From NCBI GenBank assembly GCA_963755825.1, contig CAVWLA010000003.1, positions 434,001-498,000 on the forward strand: a stretch of 64,000 nt of DNA, in the 5' to 3' direction. Below the pieces are notes generated by a model. The model searched no databases and was not told the DNA's origin. It was given only the letters and a program-made list of their open reading frames with translations. Every line of letters begins with the position of its first letter. Positions within the stretch are counted from its first letter, which is position 1. The position numbers were made by a program, and so were the translations under genes. The stretch is from DATBQN01 sp963755825. Lineage in GTDB: Bacteria > Acidobacteriota > Thermoanaerobaculia > Multivoradales > UBA5704. Shown one piece after another: positions 34,752 to 42,368 of the stretch.

Positions 34752-35189
34752 TTACTTGGAGGGGGTCTTGGGGGCAGCCGCGTCCATCTTGGCGGCCTTG
34801 GCGGCGTGGATCATGACCTTGGTGGCCATCTTGTTGTCGCCAGACATCTTGTAGCTGACGGTGACCTTGGTGCCCATGGAGATGTCGGACGCGGTCTTGC
34901 CCTTCGGGGCAACCGTGGTCTTGTCGTCCCACATGAAGTTCATGTCGCCGCTCTTCGCCTTGATGGTCATGGTCTTGGCGGTGGCGTCGACAGCGGTCAC
35001 CTCGCCGGTGGCCGAGTGGCCCTTGGCGGCGTGATGCTTGGTGGTGGTGGTCTTCGACATCGAGGAGTCCTTGGACATGTCGCCCATGGAACCGCTCTCG
35101 GTGCCCATCGTGCCCGTCTGCGCGGCGGCGAAGACCGCCGTGGTCAGGCCCATCAGTCCACAGAGAACCCACACAGAAGACTTGCGCAT
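34752..35189 (-). CDS. Small exported protein with single-domain beta fold, unknown function
   Basis: A 145-residue protein with a signal peptide (VWVLCGLMGLTTAVFAAAQ). A Met/Ser/Thr/Lys-rich, His-containing linker (residues about 27-55, with KHHAAKGHS) precedes a compact domain: SATGEVTAVDATAKTMTIKA, then FMWDDKTTVAPKGK, then SMGTKVTVSYKMSGDNKMAT. This has the OB-like pattern of DUF5666-type or metal-associated periplasmic domains. The high Met and His content could suggest metal binding, unproven. Start ATG at 35189 with AAGGAG; a reading from 35228 is longer but less likely. Confidence 0.75.
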   Translation of the reverse strand: MRKSSVWVLCGLMGLTTAVFAAAQTGTMGTESGSMGDMSKDSSMSKTTTTKHHAAKGHSATGEVTAVDATAKTMTIKAKSGDMNFMWDDKTTVAPKGKTASDISMGTKVTVSYKMSGDNKMATKVMIHAAKAAKMDAAAPKTPSK

Positions 35190-35378
35190 TACACTCTCCT
35201 TTAGGGAACGGGGGATATCCCCGTCCAAAGATACGGTGGCCTATTCTGCATTGAGGATGCCAAGCATTTCAATGCCCCCCGCCGAGGAGCCCTGCGGACG
35301 ACCGGGGGCCTCGATCCGCCAAAGCTGTCGCATACATCCTATTGTCGCGCCAAAATGGCGCAGCGCCGCCCGCCGCGG

Positions 35379-36470
35379 TCAGACCGCCAGCAGCTCGGAG
35401 GCGAGGCGGCCGGCGCCGAAGAGCGCCGCCCGGTCGTTGAGCACCACCCGCACCGGCACCGCCTCCAGGTAGGAGCGAAAGCGCCCCTTGTCGAGGAAGG
35501 CGCGGAGGAAGGCGCCGTCCCGCAACTTGGCGAGGATCTTCGGCGCCATGCCTCCACCGAGGTATACGCCGCCGGCCGCCGTCCCGACCAGGGCCAGGTT
35601 GCCGGCCGCCGCGCCATAGGCGCCGGCGAAGAGGTCGAGCGCGCGGCCGCAGAGCGGCGAGGCGCCCGTCATCGCCGCCTCGGCGATGACCCTGGCCGGG
35701 TCGTCCAACGCGAGGCGCGCCGCGACCTCGGAGCTCTCCGCCAGCGCCGCGCCCTCCACGTCGCCGGCCTCGCGGCCGACGTCGCGCAGGTGGAGATAGA
35801 CGTTGTGGAGGCCGGGGCCGGAGACGACGCGCTCGACGCTGACGTGGCCGAAGCGGCGCCGGAGCGTCCGGAAAAGGGCCAGCTCGTCGTCCGTCCGCGG
35901 CGCGAAGTCCATGTGCCCGCCCTCCGAGGCGAGCGCGCGGTGGCCTCCGGCGCCGGCGCTTCCCGCCACGGGGCCGGAGGGCGGCTCGTCGGTCGCCGCG
36001 AGGAGCGCCATCCCGAGGCCGGTGCCGGCGGCGATCAGGGCGCGGTTGCCGCGCGCGCCGGGATCTCCCGGTTGCAGGACGGCGACGTCCGCGGTGTCGA
36101 GCGCCGCGAGCCCCGCCGCCGTCGCCACCAGGTCGTTGACCAGGGCGACCCGCGGGATCCCCAGCGCGCGGCCGACGGCGACGCCGTCGATCTCCCAGGC
36201 GAGGTTGGGGGTGCGGGAATAGTTGTCGACCACCGGCCCCGGCACGCCGAAGCAGGCGGCGGCGATCTCGGCGTGCTCGCCGCCCAGGAAGGCGGCGAGG
36301 AGCGGCGCCAGGGCGGGGAACTCGGCACTGGCGAAATGGGCGCTGCGGAGGAGGTGCGGTTGCCTGTCGACACCCCGCCGGAAGAGGCCGACGTTGGCCT
36401 TGGTGCCGCCGACGTCGCCGGCCAACAGGAGGGCGCCGGGGGAGGTCTCCGCGATCGCCTTCCCTCCCAT
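35379..36470 (-). CDS. glk: Glucokinase
   Basis: A 363-residue ROK-unrelated, group II-type glucokinase that phosphorylates glucose with ATP in the cytosol. The phosphate-1 loop is LLLAGDVGGTKANVGLF; sugar-binding and catalytic regions include CFGVPGPVVDNYSRTPNLAW and ALVNDLVATAAGL (catalytic Asp); further blocks are AAGTGLGMALL, ASEGGHMDFAPRTDDE and VERVVSGPGLHNVY. The start is the ATG at 36470, placing the P-loop at residue about 14. A TACAGT -10-like box sits 9 nt before it with no ribosome binding site, suggesting a near-leaderless transcript. Upstream in-frame codons read as GC-rich noise. Confidence 0.93.
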   Translation of the reverse strand: MGGKAIAETSPGALLLAGDVGGTKANVGLFRRGVDRQPHLLRSAHFASAEFPALAPLLAAFLGGEHAEIAAACFGVPGPVVDNYSRTPNLAWEIDGVAVGRALGIPRVALVNDLVATAAGLAALDTADVAVLQPGDPGARGNRALIAAGTGLGMALLAATDEPPSGPVAGSAGAGGHRALASEGGHMDFAPRTDDELALFRTLRRRFGHVSVERVVSGPGLHNVYLHLRDVGREAGDVEGAALAESSEVAARLALDDPARVIAEAAMTGASPLCGRALDLFAGAYGAAAGNLALVGTAAGGVYLGGGMAPKILAKLRDGAFLRAFLDKGRFRSYLEAVPVRVVLNDRAALFGAGRLASELLAV

Positions 36471-36669
36471 ACCGGAGCGACTGTACGCGAGATGCCCGGC
36501 GGCGGCAACGCGCGCCGCGCGAGCGCGGCGCGGTGTCGCGCCAACGATCGAGAAATGCCGCGCCGCCGTCACCGGGAGCCGGCGACGACGACGGAGAGAA
36601 GAGCCCCGCGGCCAAAGTGGTAGCATCGAAATCAGAGCCGGGAGAGGGCGGGGAGCGAGGCGAGAGAGA

Positions 36670-37119
36670 GTGCAGACAGTCGACTCCAGGAGAGAGGGAT
36701 CGCGCCTCAGCGGCGGCGGGCGAGGCGGCAGAGCGGCACGGTGGGCGGTCGCCCTCGGGCTCCTCGTCGCTCTCTCGATCGCCGCCGCCTGCATGCCGCG
36801 CGGCGGCCGCGACTACCGCGTGCGCGGCAAGGTGGCGCAGCTCCCGGCGGCGAACGAGCCGGCGAGCGCCTTCATGATCGCCCACGAGGCGGTCGACGAC
36901 TTCGTCGACCGCGACGGCAAGGTGACGGGGATGGATCCGATGACGATGGCCTTCCCGCTCACCCGCGGCGTGACGCCGGCGGGCCTGGCGATCGGCGATC
37001 CGATCGAGATCACCCTCCACGTCGATTGGTCGGCCGATCCGGCGGTCTCGATCACGCGCCTGAGAAAGCTGCCGCCCGGCACCGCGATCGTCTTTCGCGC
37101 CGCGCGGCCCGGCAGCTGA
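36670..37119 (+). CDS. Copper-binding lipoprotein (CusF/SCO-associated type)
   Basis: A 149-residue putative lipoprotein with a hydrophobic N-terminal segment and a lipobox-like LSIAAAC. The domain reads YRVRGKVAQLPAANEPASAF, then MIAHEAVDDFVDRDGKVTGM and DPMTMAFPL. The His-x-Ala followed by Met-x2-Met-Thr-Met pattern is that of small periplasmic copper-binding proteins, often next to SCO1 and cytochrome oxidase genes. No oxidase gene is in the window. Start GTG at 36670, preceded by GGGAGCGAGG; it is divergent from glk (199 bp gap). Confidence 0.8.
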   Translation: MQTVDSRREGSRLSGGGRGGRAARWAVALGLLVALSIAAACMPRGGRDYRVRGKVAQLPAANEPASAFMIAHEAVDDFVDRDGKVTGMDPMTMAFPLTRGVTPAGLAIGDPIEITLHVDWSADPAVSITRLRKLPPGTAIVFRAARPGS

Positions 37120-37205
37120 GGGCGCTCGCGAGGAGCTGTTTCTTTCACCAGCCCCCGACGGGCTCGTTCCACGTCGACACCTGACGACACGAAAGCGAGG
37201 ACAAT

Positions 37206-37634
37206 ATGCCGGTACGTCAAGCCAAGGCGGTATGGGAAGGTGGGCTCAAGGATGGCCACGGCACCGTGGCCCTGGGCAGCGGCGCCTTCGAGGGGCGCTA
37301 TTCGTTCGGCTCGCGCTTCGAGGAGGCGGGCGGCACCAATCCCGAGGAGCTGATCGGCGCCGCGCACGCCGGCTGCTTCTCGATGGCGCTCACCGCCGGC
37401 CTCGGCCGCGGCGGATTCCAGCCCAAGCGGGTGGCGACCGCCGTCAAGGTCCACCTCGAGAAGGTGGGCGAGGGGTTCAAGATCACCCGCATCGAGCTCG
37501 ATTGCGAGGCCGAGGTGCCGGGCATCGACGACGCGGCGTTCCAGGAGGCGGCCCGCAAGGCGAAGGAGGGCTGCCCGGTGTCGCAGGCTCTGGGTGGCGT
37601 CGAGATCACCCTCCAGGCCCGCCTGCAGAGCTGA
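37206..37634 (+). CDS. osmC: OsmC-family peroxiredoxin-like hydroperoxide reductase
   Basis: A 142-residue protein with the full OsmC fold. The two reactive cysteines are in the expected places: AAHAGCFSMALT and AKEGCPVSQAL. OsmC proteins reduce organic hydroperoxides as dimers in the cytosol. Supporting phrases are FSFGSRFEEAGGTNPEELIG-like residues 33-52 and ITRIELDCEAEVPGIDD. The length is typical. Start ATG at 37206 with GCGAGGAC before it; a strong terminator follows. Confidence 0.93.
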   Translation: MPVRQAKAVWEGGLKDGHGTVALGSGAFEGRYSFGSRFEEAGGTNPEELIGAAHAGCFSMALTAGLGRGGFQPKRVATAVKVHLEKVGEGFKITRIELDCEAEVPGIDDAAFQEAARKAKEGCPVSQALGGVEITLQARLQS

Positions 37635-37646
37635 GCGAGGCAGATC

Positions 37647-37684
37647 GCCCCGCCGCGCGCGGCCTCGGCGGCGGGGCGTTTTCG
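37647..37684 (+). terminator. Rho-independent terminator after osmC
   Basis: CGCCCCGCCGC pairs with the downstream GGCGGCGGGGCG, followed by TTTT, 13 bp after the osmC stop. Confidence 0.88.
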
Positions 37685-37768
37685 CTCGCCATCCGCTTGA
37701 CATCGAGACGCCGCGCCCATAGCCTCGCGACGAGCTCGCAGCGAGCCTTTGGCAAGGAGATTTTGAGC

Positions 37769-38299
37769 ATGGCGTGGAAGAGAGAAGATCCACCGAGCCC
37801 GAACCCACACCCCCACCCCGAGTCCTCCGTTCCTCCCCGCTCGACCGCACCGCCGACCGCCGCCGCACCCGAGCCGCCGCGCCGCGCCGGCGAGCGCGCC
37901 ACGATCGGCCCGTCGATCTACATCAAGGGCGACCTCGCCGGCGAGGAGGATCTCGTCATCGAGGGCCGCGTCGAAGGGCGCGTCGACCTCAAACAGCACA
38001 ACGTGACGATCGGCAAGAACGGCCGCGTGCGCGCCGACGTCTTCGGCCGCGTCGTCGACGTCCTCGGCGAGATCGACGGCAACGTCTTCGCCATGGAGCA
38101 GGCGGTGCTGCGCCAGTCGGGCGCCGTGCGCGGCAACATCACCTCTCCCCGCGTCACCCTCGAAGATGGATCGCGCTTCAAGGGCTCGATCGACATGGAG
38201 CCCAAAGACCTCAACAAGGCCGGCACCGGCGCCCACCCCGCGCAGAAGCGCGAGGGTGAGATGGCGGCCGCCGGCGTCGGCCAGCCGGCCGGCACCTGA
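37769..38299 (+). CDS. Bactofilin-family cytoskeletal protein
   Basis: A 176-residue protein with a Pro-rich disordered N terminus (about 45 residues), a central right-handed beta-helix DUF583/bactofilin core and a disordered tail. Core: IGPSIYIKGDLAGEEDLVIE, then GRVEGRVDLKQHNVTIGKNG, then RADVFGRVVDVLGEIDGNVF and GAVRGNITSPRVTLEDGSRF. Bactofilins polymerise without nucleotide and position cell-wall or polarity factors. The ATG at 37769 follows AAGGAG. The stop overlaps the methyltransferase start by one base. Confidence 0.93.
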   Translation: MAWKREDPPSPNPHPHPESSVPPRSTAPPTAAAPEPPRRAGERATIGPSIYIKGDLAGEEDLVIEGRVEGRVDLKQHNVTIGKNGRVRADVFGRVVDVLGEIDGNVFAMEQAVLRQSGAVRGNITSPRVTLEDGSRFKGSIDMEPKDLNKAGTGAHPAQKREGEMAAAGVGQPAGT

Positions 38300-38973
38300 T
38301 GCGCTGGCCCGGCTCCCGCGACAGCGGGAAGGAGCACGGGCAGCCGGCCGAGGCGAACCCCGACGTCCACCGCTCGCTGGCGCTCGCCGCGCTGCTGCGC
38401 GACGTGCGGCGCGACCGCAAGCTCCAGGTGCTCGACCTCGGGGCGGCGGTGGGATCGAACGTCGAATTCCTCTCCCGCTACGACTGCAAGCTCTACATCG
38501 AGGACCTCTACGCCGCGCTCGGCGCGCGGGCGCCCGCCGGCGACGGCGAGGAGGCGGGGCCGCAGTTCTTCGCCGACTTCCTCCCCCTGCCGGAGAACGT
38601 CCGCCTCGACGTGGTGCTCGCCTGGGACACCTTCAACTACCTGTCGCGCCGCGAGCTCGGCTACCTGGTGGCCCACCTCCGGCGCTACTGCCAGCCGGGG
38701 ACGCTGATCTTCGCCCTCATCTCGATCCTCAAGCAGATCCCGGCGCAGCCCATCCGCTTCCGCATCGTCGACGAGGAGAGGCTCGCCTACGAGCTGCGCA
38801 CCGCGGCACTGCGGCCGGCGCCCCGCTACGCGCCCGCCGAGCTGACCGAGATCCTCTCCGGGTTTCGCGTCGACCGCTCGTACCTCCTCCGCCACGGCAT
38901 CCAGGAATACCTCTTCGTGCGCGACCAGGACCGGGCGGCGGCGCCACCGGCGCCGCCGCCACGGCGCTGGTAG
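38299..38973 (+). CDS. Class I SAM-dependent methyltransferase-like protein
   Basis: A 224-residue protein with a SAM motif I variant (LQVLDLGAAVGSNVEFLSRY) and acidic motif II (LYIEDLYAAL). DVVLAWDTFNYLSRREL (motif IV region) and YCQPGTLIFALISILKQIPA follow, fitting a methyltransferase fold. The target is unknown. It is translationally coupled to the bactofilin (TGATG), a pairing that suggests co-function. The C-terminal end is a Pro/Arg-rich tail. Confidence 0.8.
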   Translation: MRWPGSRDSGKEHGQPAEANPDVHRSLALAALLRDVRRDRKLQVLDLGAAVGSNVEFLSRYDCKLYIEDLYAALGARAPAGDGEEAGPQFFADFLPLPENVRLDVVLAWDTFNYLSRRELGYLVAHLRRYCQPGTLIFALISILKQIPAQPIRFRIVDEERLAYELRTAALRPAPRYAPAELTEILSGFRVDRSYLLRHGIQEYLFVRDQDRAAAPPAPPPRRW

Positions 38974-39013
38974 CCGGCGCCGGCAGCCCGCCGCGAGCGG
39001 CCGCGGACGGCGC

Positions 39014-39307
39014 TCAGGCGACCTCGTAGACGATCGTCGCGAGCTCTTCGACCCCTTCCGGCATGGCCTCGCGGAAGCTCCGCGCCAGCTCGTCCAGCCG
39101 GGTGCGGGCGACGCCCGCGAGATCGGCGGCGCTCCGCCAGCGGATCGCCAGGGCGACGGCCTCGGGGTCGCCGCGATCGAGCCAGACCTCCTTGCCGAGA
39201 TAGCCGGGCTCGCCCGCCAGCCCGGCGGTCCAGATCTGCCCGTCGACGGCGACGAAGCGCTGGCGGAGGTCGGCGCGCACCCGGAGCCGCTTCCACTCGA
39301 CGACCAT
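39014..39307 (-). CDS. TIGR03792-type dimeric alpha/beta-barrel protein
   Basis: A 97-residue protein resembling the TIGR03792 group of antibiotic-biosynthesis-monooxygenase-like (ABM) folds: VVEWKRLRVRADLRQRFVAV, then IWTAGLAGEPGYLGKEVWLD and VALAIRWRSAADL. Proteins of this type are small dimers; no reaction is established. Start ATG at 39307 gives the standard length; the longer reading to 39424 is Arg-rich noise. It stands alone between two plus-strand genes. Confidence 0.8.
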   Translation of the reverse strand: MVVEWKRLRVRADLRQRFVAVDGQIWTAGLAGEPGYLGKEVWLDRGDPEAVALAIRWRSAADLAGVARTRLDELARSFREAMPEGVEELATIVYEVA

Positions 39308-39397
39308 GCATCTCCTCCCCGCGGGCGGCGGCCCGCGCCGCCACGATACCCCGCGCCCGCGGCATAGAAGCCGCCGGGCCCGTGTTGGAGGTGAGCG

Positions 39398-40189
39398 ATG
39401 CAGGCGACGAGAGGGAGCGACCACCGTCCCATGCCGCCTCCGCCTCGCTGCGGCGGCGCGCTCGCGCTCGCCCTCTGGGCCTGTCTCGGAGCCCTCTCAG
39501 GACAGCGCCCGGCGGGCGCCGCCCACGGGCAGCCGGCGCCGCTGCCGCCGGCCGCCGGGGCGCGGCTCTCCGCCGAGGAGCTCGGCCGCCTCGCCGCCGG
39601 CGCGGTGGTGACCCGGCTCGAGCCGACGCCCGGCGGCGGACCGCGGACGGGCTTCGGCGCCGCGACGATCGCGGCGCCGGTCGAGCGCGTCTTCGCCGCG
39701 CTCGCCGATCTCGCCCACTGGTCCGAGTTCATGCCCTTCATGCGCCGCTCGGAGGCCCGCCGCGAGGCGGACGGCTCGTGGCTCTGCCGCCAGTCGCTCA
39801 CCCTGCCGGTGGGCGAGCGGCACTATTCGATCCTGGCCCAGGCGTCGATCCCTGCCAAGGCGGCGATCCTCGCCCAGGCGCGCGGCGCCGGCGGCGGCGT
39901 GAGCGGCACCGGGAGCGGCGAGGCCGCGGTCTGGAGGCTCACCTGGAGCTACGTCCCCGGCTCCGGCAACATCGCGGCGCAGCGCGGCTCCTGGACGCTC
40001 CTCCCCGCCGGCGCCGGCCGCACGCTCGCCGTCCTCCGCCTCGCCTCGGACCCCGGCGGCGTCGCCGCCTGGCTTGCCGATCGCGCCGCGGCGAGATCGC
40101 TGCCCTGGATCTTCGACGGCCTGCGCCAGCAGGTCGGGCGCGACCGCTACGCGGCTGCCGCCGCCGCGCCGGCCGGCGAGCGTCCTTAG
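39398..40189 (+). CDS. Exported SRPBCC/START-like domain protein
   Basis: A 263-residue protein with a hydrophobic N-terminal segment (GGALALALWACLGALSG) and a polyketide-cyclase/coenzyme Q-binding START-like domain: TIAAPVERVFAALADLAHWS, then EFMPFMRRSEARREADGSWL, and a late WTLLPAGAGRTLAVLRL. SRPBCC proteins bind hydrophobic ligands. A strong ribosome binding site (GGAGGTGAGCG) precedes the ATG at 39398. The C terminus (PWIFDGLRQQVGRDRY) matches the family's last helix. Confidence 0.82.
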   Translation: MQATRGSDHRPMPPPPRCGGALALALWACLGALSGQRPAGAAHGQPAPLPPAAGARLSAEELGRLAAGAVVTRLEPTPGGGPRTGFGAATIAAPVERVFAALADLAHWSEFMPFMRRSEARREADGSWLCRQSLTLPVGERHYSILAQASIPAKAAILAQARGAGGGVSGTGSGEAAVWRLTWSYVPGSGNIAAQRGSWTLLPAGAGRTLAVLRLASDPGGVAAWLADRAAARSLPWIFDGLRQQVGRDRYAAAAAAPAGERP

Positions 40190-40325
40190 CTTCCTGTCCA
40201 CAACGCAGAAACGTGTAGAATCGAAGGCGCTGATCCCAGATCTGGAGGGGCGTATCTCTCGATCACCCGATGGGGACGAGGAGGGTGTGTCCGACGACCT
40301 GGGCGGCGCCTCGTCGGAGCCCGTC

Positions 40326-41519
40326 ATGACAGCGATGAAAAGCAACGAAGCGCGAGCCGTGGAGATCTACCTGGGGACCGAGCTGCACCGCCGCTCGATC
40401 GAGCTGACGCGGGCCTGGCTCGACCGCCTGCGCAGCCGGCTGGACATCCAGCCGCTGCGCATCTTCCCCTCGAACACCCTCCTCAATCACATTCCCGAGG
40501 TCCTCAAGAGGATCTCCGAGTTCCTCATCTCCGGCGGCAGCCTGACCTCCGAGCAGGCGATCCGCGACGAGCTCGCGCTCCTCGCCCGCCTGCGCCGCGA
40601 GCAGGGCTACGACATCGACGAGATCGTCGCCGAGTTCGACATCCTGGGCGAGATCCTCTACCAGGCGCTGCGCGAGGAGGCGGAGGCGTACAGCGCCGAG
40701 GTCGCCCCGGAGCGTGCGATCGAGGTCGCCGAGCGGCTCTACCGAGCTCTCATCGAGGTCACCGGCATCACCGCCTCGACCTTCCGCGAGGAGGGCTTCC
40801 GCGACCGCCGCGACCGGGCGCGCCTGCTCGCCCGCTTCGGCCGCACCCTGGCGCACGAGATCCGCAACGCCCTGGGGGCCGGCGAGGCGGCGCTCGACCT
40901 CCTCGCGAAGGCCGCGCCCGGCGAGGGCCGGGAGCGCAGCCTGCGCATCCTCCACAACACCTTCCGCCGGCTCGACGGCCTCTCCGAGGACATCCTGGCG
41001 CTCGCCGTGGCGCAGGGCAGCGAGGAGACGGCGCAGGGGCGGCGGTTGTCGCTCCGCAAGCTGGTCGAGCAGGCGATCCTCGGCATCGAGACGGTGGCCC
41101 TCGAGCGCGGCGTGCGCATCGAGGGGCGCGAGCCGATCCCCGACGTCCAGGTCGACGCGACGCGGGTCGAGCTGATCCTCATCAACCTGCTCTCCAACGC
41201 CATCAAGTACTGCGACCCGCGGGCCGCCGACCGCTTTGTGCGCATCTCGGCGGAGCATGCGGACGGCGGCTTCTGGCAGATCTCCGTCGCCGACAACGGC
41301 CTCGGCATCCCGCCGGAGCAGCACGGCCGCGTCTTCGAGGAGTTCGTCCGCGCCCACCCCGACGTCTCCGATGGCACCGGCCTCGGCCTGTCGATCGCCC
41401 GCGAGGCGGTCGAGCAGATCGGCGGCACCATCTGGCTCGACAGCAGGCCCGGCGCGGGCACGACCGTCCACTTCACGGTCGTCGATCCGCCGATGGCGAG
41501 CGATTCGCGGTCGGCCTGA
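40326..41519 (+). CDS. Soluble sensor histidine kinase with RsbRD-like N-terminal domain
   Basis: A 397-residue cytosolic kinase without membrane segments. The N-terminal 150 residues are helical and resemble the RsbRD sensory domain (NHIPEVLKRISEFL, IDEIVAEFDILGEILYQAL). The H-box is FGRTLAHEIRNALGAGEAAL, the N-box LINLLSNAIKYCDP, and the G-boxes ISVADNGLGIPPEQHGRVFE and DGTGLGLSIAREAVEQIGG. No response-regulator gene is adjacent, so it is an orphan kinase. ATG at 40326 is chosen; in-frame GTG at 40287 follows GAGGAGGG too closely to be a good start. Confidence 0.88.
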   Translation: MTAMKSNEARAVEIYLGTELHRRSIELTRAWLDRLRSRLDIQPLRIFPSNTLLNHIPEVLKRISEFLISGGSLTSEQAIRDELALLARLRREQGYDIDEIVAEFDILGEILYQALREEAEAYSAEVAPERAIEVAERLYRALIEVTGITASTFREEGFRDRRDRARLLARFGRTLAHEIRNALGAGEAALDLLAKAAPGEGRERSLRILHNTFRRLDGLSEDILALAVAQGSEETAQGRRLSLRKLVEQAILGIETVALERGVRIEGREPIPDVQVDATRVELILINLLSNAIKYCDPRAADRFVRISAEHADGGFWQISVADNGLGIPPEQHGRVFEEFVRAHPDVSDGTGLGLSIAREAVEQIGGTIWLDSRPGAGTTVHFTVVDPPMASDSRSA

Positions 41520-41594
41520 TCGAGACGCCGCGCAAGCGGAGCAGATACGATAGAGCTCGAGACCGCGAACGTCCGGCCTCGAGGAGGTTTCCGC

Positions 41595-42236
41595 GTGGAG
41601 CTTGAAAACGTCGGCGCCGACCTCCGGCGCGGCACTGGATGGGTGCTGAAGGCACTCGCCGTCCCTCTGACATTTGGCGTTGTCTTCGCCGTCACTCGGT
41701 TCTTCGATCGACCGGACCAGTCCATCGGCGGCGTTCCTGCTGCGGCGGCGTTGCTCTGGTGGCTGACGAACCAGATCCCTGTCTACCGCCGGCGCCGAAG
41801 GGCAGCCCTCCTCGAGCGCCTGAGCATCCGATCGCCCGAGCTCGCGACGGCGGCTCTCCAGCATTTCCGCTGGCAGTCGAGAGCACGGACGATCTCCGCC
41901 TGCTGCGTCGCTCTCCTCGGCTGCTACGGGCTCGTCTCGACCCTCTTCGAGGCGAGGCATCGCCCATTGAACGTGCTCGGTCTGCTCGCCTGCCTCGTCA
42001 CCCTTTTCGCCGGCGTCTCAGAGCGTAGAATCGAGGCGGATCGGCTCCGCACTCTCGCCGCCGCCGCTTCCGGCGACGAGGCGGAGCGCTGGAGGGTCGT
42101 CCGCTCGTTCGCCCGCTTCTGGGCGAAGAACCCCCAGGATCGCGTCAGTCAGGCCCTCTGGCGGCGCATCGAGCCCGAGAGCCCGCAGCAGCCCGCATCG
42201 ACCGCATCGCGCGAAGTATCGCTCGCGGCGACCTAG
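41595..42236 (+). CDS. Membrane protein of unknown function
   Basis: A 213-residue protein with four likely membrane segments in two hairpins (ALAVPLTFGVVFAVTRFF; VPAAAALLWWLTNQIPVY; ISACCVALLGCYGLVSTLFE; LNVLGLLACLVTLFAGV) and a charged C-terminal tail. No family is recognised. Base composition is less GC-rich than the neighbours. Start GTG at 41595 with GAGGAGG upstream; a TACGAT -10-like box lies at 41546-41551. Confidence 0.65.
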   Translation: MELENVGADLRRGTGWVLKALAVPLTFGVVFAVTRFFDRPDQSIGGVPAAAALLWWLTNQIPVYRRRRRAALLERLSIRSPELATAALQHFRWQSRARTISACCVALLGCYGLVSTLFEARHRPLNVLGLLACLVTLFAGVSERRIEADRLRTLAAAASGDEAERWRVVRSFARFWAKNPQDRVSQALWRRIEPESPQQPASTASREVSLAAT

Positions 42237-42368
42237 CGTCGATCTGGAGCGCTCGCCCCGTTCGGCGCCCGTCGGCGGGTCGGCAGCACTCCATTTCTTT
42301 CTCTGTCACGTCCGCGTCGACCTCCGCACTCTCCATAGGTGAATGCGACCGATCGACCGAAGGATCTG